DNA of 64,000 bases from Pteria penguin (lineage: Eukaryota > Mollusca > Bivalvia > Pterioida > Pteriidae), in the NCBI GenBank assembly GCA_035048485.1, contig CM068587.1, positions 43,461,842 through 43,525,841 on the forward strand. Direction: 5' to 3'. A program made the position numbers and the translations under genes. The notes under the pieces were generated by a model that was not told the origin of the DNA, did not search any database, and saw only the letters and a program-made list of their open reading frames with translations. Positions 11,201 through 23,200 of the stretch are shown piece by piece. The stretch's first letter is position 1. Each line of letters starts with the position of its first letter.

Positions 11201-14200
11201 CTAAACAGAAATACTAGGTCTCCCTCTGACATTAGCTAGAAAGGCCAAAATATTTTTGCAATTGTAATTTTCATCATAGAAAAGCAACTCTTGTACAATG
11301 GGGTACAATGCTATGTGAGACCTCAAACTAAGTATACAAAGTTTCATCTCAGCTTCTCAATTGCTATTAGCTGTTGTAGTTTTTAAAACAGACAATTTCT
11401 AATTTATGACAAGAAGTCTTGTTTAGTAGTATGTACATCAGAGATGCATATTACTTATATGGTCACTTAGTGGGGCTTTATGGGATGATATAGGCATGAT
11501 GAGGTCAGTATATCTCATACTGGGAAAGGCAAAAGTGAATGTAAAAATTGAAGATACTTTCATATAATTAATACTGGAACCCAGTATCAGACAATACATA
11601 AAGTAATCATGTGACATGCTTAATCCATTAAAATAGATGATTTCAATCTAATTTATGAAAGGTGATGTATATAATGTTATTACCTTGTTATGTTGAAGGA
11701 CTGCAAGGATCTCTGCCTGCAGTACTTCTATCAAGTATAAATCTAGTTCAGTTTTTTCTAATAGTACCATCTTCAGTATATCTTTAATATCTATCAACAC
11801 ATCAGAAGGATTTCTCAAGGCTAAATGCAATTCTAGTTCACCAAGTTGGGTACTAACATCACATACTTTCTGCTCATGATAAGTATTTAGTGAATGCACT
11901 TTCCCTTCACAAATTTTAGAAGATGCTGGTAATCCAAAATCCTGATGACACACAGTTTCAGTACTAGGCAAACACACGCTATTATCATAATGTTCTGAAC
12001 AGATTTCACGATCTTTAGCACTATTTAAACAAACACTGTATTCAAGAAAATTTTTGGTAGCAGATATATGAACTTCTTCATTTCTATGAACTTTTGAAAT
12101 AGGACAACTCCACTCTTGATCAACATCTACTTTCTCTGAACTTTCGTTTGCTCTCAATTTAGACAAAGATTTGTAGGTCGATGTATGGGTTGGATTGAAG
12201 TTCATATCAGTTTGAGATAGCTTGGAGAAGGAAACAGCAGCATCTATGTGTATTCTTTCACTTCTCACATCATCTTTATCTTTGCAAGATACAGCATCAT
12301 CAATTTGTTTATTATTCCATGGAATGGAAGCTTTTGGTAATGAATGATCAAGGGTCTGTAGTTTGATGATCTTGTCTAATTCTGTAGAAAGTTCTGTCTG
12401 GTACATACCTATAAAACACACACATAATATTCTTTCATGACATTAGGTAGATACTTCATATTTGAATAAATAAAAAATTTCTTTCAAAGTCCTTAAAGTA
12501 GAGAAAGAGTTGTCAGAAGGCACTTGGTTATAGCAACTGTGATAAGAGGGGTAGGACCTGACTTACAATACATTCCAGATAGGAAACTGCATCTCTTGAC
12601 ACTACTTCTTAAAACTGAAAATTCTGTAAATTCACTTTCTTGTGGTATTTCTGGTCTGTTTATTCTTTGATGAGACAAAACTGTTGCTATAATTACATCA
12701 AATGTCAAATAGGGTTACTGCTACCGTTTGTTATAAGTAGGGTTACTGCTACCTTTTGTTACAAATAGGGTTACTGCTACATTTTGTTACTTAAATTTTG
12801 AAACATCATTTTTGTCTACTTTAAACTCAAACTGCAATACTGTCAAATGCTTAGGTCAAGTAGATATAGATATTGACGAGCATATAAAAACTGTTTGCTG
12901 GGGCCAAATGCTGCTAGAGTAGAGAGCCTTCTCTTGAACAAAAATGATATGTTATGCCATAAGGATGCTTCGTACAAAACAAGAGGCCCAAGTGGGCCTA
13001 TATCGCTCACCTGAGTACCTAGATTATCAGTCATGAATGAAGGAAGAATTCATTTATTTTTGCATTAATGTGACTAAGTCAACACAGATGTTGAAAATAT
13101 GTCAAATTTTATTTCAGGCTAGAATAAAAAACAACACTTTTTTGCACATCCATTCAGGTAATTTTGATATTAAGCATTTCCTTTGTCTCTGCAAGAAGTC
13201 ATTCAGGGCAACAAGTTAGTCATTTTCTTTAGGTGGGGCCTTTTGTTGACTGATTTCAAGTCTGGGTCATGAACAACAATTGTTTCAAATATTGTCCAGA
13301 TCTAACTTAAAATTGCCTAATTTCATATGTTGAGTGTTGAGAAACATCTAAAAACTTATTTAGATGTGTAAAGAAATGAAAAAAAAATTTTGACCACAGC
13401 TGGATTTGAACCGCTACTCTCCATATTTCAATTACCAAGTGGTATATGTACTATTGTGAGAACTGCTTTTTAGACATGGTGGCATTATCTGTTAACCAAT
13501 TTGGATGAAATTTACCAAATTGATAGAGGACTTTTAGTACTTCATGTATTCCATGTTTCATTAAAATCTTTCATGTGGTATAACAGCAGAAGTGAAAAAT
13601 GTGATTGAATTGTTCCTATACACCCTCATTTGGAAGTCTTAAAAAATTCACAGAAAATCCAAAAATTGAGATATTGACAAAATTCTTTCAAAGTAACAAT
13701 CCTTACCATAATTATGATCACAATAGTCCATAAGAAATCATCATTATCAATTAACTAGAAAATATGACACTTTTTTCTGCATTGAATCACCAAGTCCAAA
13801 GAAATGTCGAAAAAAATTCTAAAATTTGATTTTGGAAGGGAACCAAAATGACAATACATCTTCACTCATCCCTCTAGATCATTTCTATGCATTCTGTTTG
13901 TCTCTGTATACAGCCCGTATGAAAAAGAATATTGTTAAACGAGGGAACTCTTTTGTGACCTACTCTTGACATGGTGGCACCACCTGTTAAGAGGTCTGGA
14001 AGAAAACAACAGAATTTGAAGAGGATCATAAGTGACTTATTTCTACCAAGATTTATTAAAATCCTTCAAACAGTTTTGTAGAAAAAGCTGAAAATGTGAA
14101 AAATGGCCAAAACCGCCCCCCCCCTTTTTTTTTGGAAGTCTTAAACGTAAAATTCCTAATTTCATATGTTGAGTGTTGAGAAACATCTAAAAACTTATTT

Positions 14201-17200
14201 AGATGTGTAAAAAAAAAAAAATTTTTTTTGATCACAGCTGGATTTGAACCACTACTCTCTATATTTCAATTACCAAGTGGTATATGTACCATTGTGAGAC
14301 CTACTTTTAGACATGGTGGCATTATCTGTTAACCAATTTAAATGATCCGCACAAAAAACAAAACCTTTGAAAAGGACTATGAGTACTTGCATCCTACCCA
14401 GTTTTATCACAATCCTTCAAGTTGTTCTGTAGATCAAGTTGAAGATATGAAAAATTGTCCCCCCCCCCCCCCTTTTCTTGGAAGTCTTAAAAAATTCATA
14501 AAAAATTCAAAAATCGAGATATTGAAAAAATTCCTTCGCACCAGCATTCCTTACCATAGAAATGATTAAATGAAACCAAATGAATGCATCAATGTTTACT
14601 AAAAGAAAATAATAACTCTTTAATGCATTAAAATAACAAAGTCTAAAATAAAAATGAAAAAACGTCAAAAATTTGATTTCGGTATGGAACCAAAAATATC
14701 AACACTTCTTCCCATATGCCTCTAAATCATTCCTATGCAGTCGGTTTGTTGCTGTATGCACCCGATCTGAATAAGAAGTTGGTCAAAGGAGGATACCCTC
14801 TGTGACCTACTTTTGTCTGTGGTGGTGCCACCTGTTCATGGATCCTGACAAAGATGACCACATTTGTCGGGGACCTTGAGTATTTGATGCATGCCAAGTT
14901 TCATTGAATTCCAGCGAGTGGTTCCGAAGAAAAAGTTCAAACTGTGAAATGTTTACACCAATTATCCCACCCCCCTTTTTCTTGAAAGTCTTAAAAAATT
15001 CATAAAAAATCCAAAACATAAAATATTGAAAAATTTTCTTCGCAGTAGTATTTCTTACCATCAAAATGATCAAATTAAACCAAATTAATGCATCAATGTT
15101 TACTAAAAGAAAAAAATACCTCTTTTCTGCATTAAAACTACCAAGTACAAAAAAAACGTCAAAAATTTGATTTCGGAATGGAACCAAAAATAACAACACT
15201 TCTTCACACATCCCTCTAGATCATTCCTATGCATTCGGTTTGTCTCTGTATGCCCCCGGTCTGAAGAAGAAGTTTGTCAAAGGAGGGTACCCTCTTTGAC
15301 CTACTTTTGCCTGTGGTGGCGCCACCTATTGATGAATCCGGACGAAAAACAACAACACTTGTAGGGGACCATGAGTACTACATGCTTATCAAGTTTCATC
15401 AAATTCTGTTCAGTGGTTCTGGAGAAGAAGTCGAAAATGTGAAAAGTTAACGACGGACGGTGATTGATCACAATAGCTCACTTGAGCCTTTGGCTCAGGT
15501 GAGCTAAAAAGGTCATTGCAGCAAGTGGTACTGAAGGAGAAGATTTTGAAATATTTCACTTGTTTCTCCACTTCTGACTCATATGAGTTCCCATACATGC
15601 ACAAAAAACACCATCTGAACAAATTGGCATCTCCTTTTATATACAAGATTTTATTCCAATCTATGTAGCTGTTTAGAAGAGGAAGTAAACAAGAGGCCCA
15701 GTAAGCCTATATCCAGAGCTACAGATAAGACGTGTAAAAACGTAATTATGCAATGAAAATTCTTAAGAATGCATTTGAAAAATAAACAGGTGTAAAAATA
15801 TGTATTTACATATTGTCTTACGCATTAAACATCCAATGCTGGAAGCAAGTGATTGTCAACAATAAAACGAAACTGCCTCACATTCAGATTTATTCTATTT
15901 TTTACCTCATGCGAAACTAAGGCGTTCGGAACAGATATAGTAAGTTTAGCATGGGTGCACCGAGTAGTGAGTGTAAATACATTGACAGTGTCAAATCGAA
16001 TGCAAAAATATGTCGTCTAGTAAGCCTGGCAGATTCAAAATGAAATAATTATATCATAAATGTATTATTGTGAAATTGTGCGATAAAGAATTAAACTTGG
16101 GTTATGACTTATAATATCAAAGAAAGAGCCACTTTGTTTTACTTCCTGTGTGATAACGCAAAATGTTTTGGTTATATCTTGACCAGTAACACAAAATGTT
16201 TTGGTTATATCTTGACCAGAAACACAAGTTAACTCAGCTGTATGACAATCTTCATCAAAGGCATTTATGCAAATGAACAAGGGATATCAAGATAATGAAG
16301 TACTGTACAAGAAAACAGCAATTCAAAATTTTGTGATAAGACTCATCTGTGCAAGTCATTAACATGCATCTTTCCAGTAGTCATGTCAGTAAAAGGGAAT
16401 CATAAAGCGTGAGGAAAGAGGTCAGACTCAGGATTGATTATCAAGCCGTTTAAAGTGTAAGTGGGACAATGAGCAACTATGTTGATTAACTTCTTTACAG
16501 TAACTATGACTGGATACTTGTGACAACAAGGGTATGATAGTAGGTCTCCGGACATTTGTCCTGGCAAGCTAAACGCTGGAGCTGTCCTAACGGGACAAAT
16601 ACCCCACGCGGCAAAAAAGTTGAACATGCAATAATTGACGAAGCTGAACATTTAGTCTTGCCAAAATCCAATCAGAGTTTAGTCACCAAAGAAACGGCGA
16701 CCTTGAACTATGCCACACTCTTAGGTCATGAACAACAATCCTGTGAAATATTATCCAAATCTATTGACCCAATAACAAGATATTGCCTGGACAGGATCTT
16801 TAACACCAAGTACACCATGACCTTGATTGTTGACCTTCGGTCAAGGTCATGACACACCCTTGGGTCATGGGCAATAATCCTGTGAGATATTATCCAAATC
16901 TATTGACCAAATAAAAAGATACGACCCGGACACGATTTTAATAACCAAGTCCATATTGATCTTGACCTTTAAACTTGGGTCAAGGCCATGACCACCCTTT
17001 GGCGATAGGCAACAATCCTGCGAAATATCTAAATCCATCAACCCCATATAAAGATATGGCCCGGATAGTATTTTAACAACCAAGTCCACAGTAACATCCA
17101 CCTTTGACCTATGACCTTGGGTCAAGGTCATGACACTACAGAGAATTTACCTGGCACCGAACAAACCCAATTAAACAAGCTAGATTGGATTTTGTTCTAA

Positions 17201-20200
17201 TCTCAGAGGAACTTATGTCATTAGTTAACTCTGTTAAAATACTACCAGGATATAGGACAGACCATTCTTATATAGAGCTCGATCTAAAAATCTCAGACTT
17301 TAAAAAAGGATTTGGTTTTTGGAGATTTAATAATTCATTGTTAAAAGATAAAGATTATGTTAATTTGGTTAAAATTTGTACACTAGAAACTAAAAAAGAT
17401 TATGTACAGCTGACAGTTAACAAAGATATGGTTCATGAAATCCCAAATAATATTATCTCTTTCACTATTGATGACAGCATTTTCTTTGAGGTACTTCTCA
17501 TGAACATTAGAAGTAAAACACTATCTTATTGCTCTTATAAAAAAAAGCAAAAATTGAAGCAAAAGAAAAATTAGAGAACGAAATAACAGATCTTAAACAA
17601 AATCTTGATAAAAATATGAATGAAAATTTAGCGACAAGATTCTCTCTTCTCAATAAACAGCTTGAGAACATTAGAAAGGAAGAACTGGAAGGTTGGTTAG
17701 TTAGAACTCGTGCCCAGTGGATTGAAGAAGGGGAAAAACCAACAAAATATTTTTGTAGTCTTGAAAAACGTAACTTTGTCAACAAAACTGTATCAAAAAT
17801 TGTAAATGAAAATGGCAAAGAAATTACAGACCAAAAGGAAATTCTTGACGAGATAAAAACTTTTTATGAGAATCTATACAATAATAAAGATGACATTCTC
17901 TAAGAAATAGATCTAAATCAACTTTTAGCTGAATGTGACATTCCCAAATTAACAGAAGAAGAAAAGCAATTTTTGGATGTACCACTAACTAAAGAAGAGA
18001 TTTTAAGTTCATTAAAAAACTGCAAAAATAATAAAAGTCCAGGAACTTCAGGATTTACCACAGAATTCTTTAAATTTTTTTTGGTCAGACATAGGGGACT
18101 TTCTCTTTAGATCATACCTTTGCTCTTTTGATAAAGGGGAATTATCAGCATCTCAAAAATTGGGCATTCTCTCAATTCTTCCAAAGGGTGACAAACCACG
18201 GCAATATCTCAAGAACTGGCGGCCTATTTCTCTTTTGAATGTGTCTTATAAAATTTTATCAGGAGCTCTTGCAAAAAGGTTAAAATCTGTACTGCCTAAA
18301 ATCATTTATGAAAATCAAAAAGGCTTTCTAAGCGGAAGATACATTGGTGAAAACACACGTTTATTATATGATGTTATAAATATTTGTAATCAAAAAAAGA
18401 TTCTCGGAATAATATTAATGATTGACTTTGAAAAGGCATTCGATTCTATTTCTTGGAAATATTTGAATAAAGTTTTGCACTTCTTTAATTATGGAAACAA
18501 TATAATTAAATGGATCAATATTCATTGTAATGATTTCAAACTTTGTGTCACTGAAAATTTTTTTTCTCTGAATTCTTTAGCATAGGACGCGGCTGCAGAC
18601 AAGGTGACCCAATATCTTCGTATATATTTTTATTATGTGTAGAAATTTTGGCTATACTTTTAAGAAACAACAAAGCAATAAAAGGTATTAACTTCTGCAA
18701 TAAAGAATATAAAATACTACAGTATGCAGATGATACTGCAATTTTACTTGATGTATCTGAACAATCTCTTAGGAATGCACTCACACTGATCAGTCAATTT
18801 GCTAAATATTCAGGATTGATGCCTAATTATTCTCAAACACTTTGTGTCAAAATTAGATCTCTTAGAAATTCTAATATAAAATTATGTGAAGATTTCAATC
18901 AAAACTGATCCCAAAATCCGTTTAAATTCTTAGGTATAATTTTTGTATTGATCTTTCAAAAATGCAAGACCTAAATTTTAATCCCAAAATTCAAGAAATC
19001 AAGAGGTTGATACAGTCCTGGTCTAGACGGTTATTAAGTACAAATGGTAGAATTACTGTAGTGAAAACCATACTATTACCAAACTTAACGCATCTTTTTA
19101 TTTCACTTCCAAACCCATGCGAAAAAATAATAAAGGAATTAGAAAGTTTATTTTTCAAATATATCTGGAAATACAAATCAGAAAGAATATCCAGAAAATG
19201 TATAATCAAGGACTATAAAAATGGAGGGTTAAGAATGATATGTGTGAAGTCATTCATTACAAGTCTTAAGACCATATGGATTAGAAGAATTATAGATAGC
19301 AGTGAAAACATTTCTTGGTTAATGCTTCTTACGGATATTCTTCCTTTAAATTTCAAATCTTTTTTAAAATTTGGTAACTATTATCTATTGTATATATAAA
19401 AAATTGTTAATAATACTTTCTGGAAAGATGTATTTTTATCATATCACAAATTAAGAAGTTTACTTGATATGAAAGAAATTATTTGTGAGCCTTTATGGTA
19501 TAATGATTTGATCAAGATTGATAATCAAACATTATTCTACCCTGATCGGGAATATAAAGGTATATACTATGTTTATGATTTGCTTGACATTAATGGCAAG
19601 TTATTAACATATGAAGCTTTTTGTACTCGATTTAATTTTCGCCCTCCCTTTACTTTATTTTTTGGTATTTGTATGTGTATTACAAAGAAAAAGTTGAAAG
19701 GGAACCTAGAAGTTTTTGCTTATAACCAACCTCTTTATCCTACTCACATTAAAATTTTAAGAAAAATTAATAGAGGATCTAAAGACTTTTATGATATACT
19801 TATTAAAAATTACTATAATCAACATAAGAGTGAGTTAAAATGGGAAAATGAATTACAACTATTTAATAATGAAATGTGTTGGCAAAAAATTAACTCAAAT
19901 ATTTATTCCTGCTCAAACCAGAAGTCTCTGTCGAGACTGGAGCTCTACTGTTATCCTCTACTCAAACAACAATTTACCTTCAGAGAAGAAGGGGTAAAAA
20001 TATATTTGGACCACACATGTATGTTTTGTATTGCACATGCACAACTAGACCACCTACCAAACATGATGAGATCATAATTAAGTCTCACAGACATATACAA
20101 TAAGAGAAGAAGTGGGAACAAGATTTTGGGACCACGCCCCTTTGTGGGGCCCCAGGAGGTCCGAACTGGTCCAAAATTGCACATGCACAATTACACCACC

Positions 20201-23200
20201 TATCCAACAAAAGGAGACCATAATTAGGTCTCTAGGCTATATACTTTCAAAGAAAAAGAGGGAACAAGATTTTGGGACCACACCCCTTTGTGGGACCCAA
20301 GGGGGTCCGGACTGGACCAAACTTATACATGCACAACTACATCACATATCAATCATGATGAGACTATAATTAGGTCTCTGGGACATATACCTTCAGAAAA
20401 GAAGAGGGAACAAAATTTTGGGACCACGCCCCCTGTGGGGCCCAAGGAGGTCCAAACTGGTCCAAAATTCCACATGCACAACTACACCACCTATCCAACA
20501 AAGTGAGACCATAATTAGGTCTCTGGGACATATACCTTAAGGATAAAAGAGGGAACAGGAATTTGGGACCACACCCATTTGTGGGACCCCAGGGGGTCCA
20601 GACTGGACCAAAATTATACATGCACAACTAGTTCACATACCAAACATGATTAGACCATAATTAGGTCTCTGGGACATATACCTTAAGAAAAGAAGAGGGA
20701 ACAAGATTTTGGGACCACGCCCCTTTGTGGGGTCCCAGGGGGTCTGGACCGGACCAAAATTGCACATGCACAACTACACCCTCTATCCAACAAAATGAGA
20801 CCATAATTAGGTCTCTAGGATATATACCTTAAGAGAAAATGAGGGAACAAGATTTTGGGACCACGCCCCTTTTTGGGACCCCAGGGGGTCCGGACCAGAC
20901 CAAAATTATACATGCACAACTACATCACATACCAAACTTGATGAGACCATAATTAGGTCTCTGGGACATATACCTTCAGAAAAGAAGAGGGAACAAGATT
21001 TTGTGACCACGCCCCTTTGTGGGGTCCCAGGGGGTCCGGACTGCACCAAAATTGCACATGCACAACTAGACCACCTATCCAACAAAATGAGACCATAATT
21101 AGGTCTCTGGGACATATACCTTAAGGACAGAAGAGGGAACAAGAATTTGGGACCACGCCCTTTTGTGGGACCCCAGGGGGGGGGGGGGGGGCGGACCAGG
21201 CCAAAATAATAAATGCACAACTAGATCACATACCAAACATGATGAGACCATAATTAGGTCTCTGGGACATATACCTTAAGAATAGAAGAGGGAACAAGAT
21301 TTTGGGACCACGCCCCTTTCTGGGAGCCCAGGGGGTCCGGACCGTACCAAATTGCACATGCACAACTAGAGCACCTATATAACAAAATGAGACCATAATT
21401 AGGTCTCTATGATATATACCTTCAGAAATGAAAAGAGAACAAGATTTTGGGACCACGCCCCTTTTGTAGGGGCCCCAGGGGGTCCGGACCGGACCAAAAT
21501 TGCACATGCACAACTAGACCAGCTACAAAACATGATGAGACCATAATTAGGTCTCTGGGATATATACAATCAGAGAAGAAGAGGGAACAAGATTTTGGGA
21601 CCACGCCCTTTTGTGGGCCCCCAAGGGTCGGAACTGGACCAAAATTGCACATGCACAACTAGACCACCTACCCAACAAGAAGAACCCATAATAAGGTCTC
21701 TGGGGTATATACCTTCAGAGGAGAAGAGGGAACAAAAAATTGTTTACGGACGGACAACGGACGAAGGACCATCGCATGAGCTCGACTGGTCGAGACCAGT
21801 AGAGCTAAAAACTGCACATTGAAATGGTTTCAATATTGTATAATACACAGAATTTTAGGAACAAATATACTTTTATGTAAGATAGGCACTTCTTCAAACT
21901 TGTGCACTTTTTGCCATATGTATTCAGAAAGTATTTCTCATCTGTTGTATAAATGTCATTACTCCTATAAAGTTTGGAATGACTGTAAAGTATGGTTATA
22001 TAACATTTTTCATACCACCATAGATTTAAACATTAACGAGATTATATTTGTTTTTTTCAATACAAAACACAAAATATTAAATACAATAATGTGTCTTATC
22101 TAACAATATATTTACAAAAAAAGTTGCTAAAATGCATTCCCACTTTTGAAGGTGCGAAATGGTATCTTTTTGATTACATCAAGACAGAAATTTATATATA
22201 CAAAAAGAACAACAACATAGATGAATTTAACAAAAGATGGGGTACCTTTGCTAATTTAACTAATACATAAATATCTACATATATATTATGTAATGTAATA
22301 CCTTTTTTTTTTTTTTTTTAAATTCAAATATACTTTTCTAAAGTTTTAAAATATGTTATATGTTTCTCTTTGTGCAATAATTTCTTTCTTTCTTTCTTTA
22401 TTTATTATTATTATTTGGGGGGAAAACACCTCACATGATTATTATTGCATTATGATTGCCCATGATGTGTCGTGTCTCTATATTTTTGTGTAATGTTAAA
22501 GCTAGTATGTGAGTTATACAGTAATGTCTCTTGTTCAAACTCTCTGATGTACTACGTTATAATGTAGTTGGAAGTAGATGTTACTTGTATTTGTATGTAT
22601 GTGTGCATGTATGTCTTTATTAAAAAAAAAAAAAAAAAAAAAAAAAGGTTATGGGTCATGACACATCCTTAGGCAAAGGGCAACACTAAATCCATCCGTC
22701 CAGTAAAAAGATATAGTCCAGACAGGATTTTAACAACCAAGTCCAAATTGACCTTGACCTTTGACCTTGGGTTAAGGTCATGATATATCCTTAGGTCATG
22801 GGCAACAATCCTGTGAAATATTATCCAAATCTATTGACCAAAAAAAAAAGTTATGCTCCAGACACAAAGTGGCCCAGGATTTGCTATCAAAGAGGTCTTA
22901 AGCCAAAGTCAAGGTCACAGTGACCAAATTTTGGTACATGACACATCCCATTCCCATGAGACATTCACATACCAAGTTTGATCATCCTGAGTCCTGTAGT
23001 ACATAAGTTATCAAGCTGACACGAATTGGGACGCACAGACAGACGGACATGGTGATTCCTATATAGGACCTCCCCCCCCCCAACTTCCTTGGCGGGGGTA
23101 TCATGGTAAATATTTCCAAGTCCTTGAAATATGGAATCCTAAGTCTATAGAGTACATCAACGACTCTGGTGCAGTGACTCTCGTTACAACGTCCATGTCT

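Larger units (their letters stand above)
17137..22646 (+). mobile_element. 5'-truncated LINE (L1/Tx1-like) with poly-A tail and target duplication
   Basis: Contains the end of an endonuclease domain, a reverse transcriptase, a C-terminal Cys-rich region, a 3' UTR and a poly-A of about 25 (22622-22646). GGTCATGACAC is duplicated at 17126-17136 and 22654-22664. This is the product of target-primed reverse transcription into an E repeat. It is dead, with several frameshifts and stops and a C element inserted at 19918-21811. Confidence 0.9.

Noticed and set aside
14807..15211. 134-residue minus-strand frame
   Set aside because: Inside B copy 1; the same frame is broken in copies 2 and 3, and it is composed of homopolymer-encoded residues.
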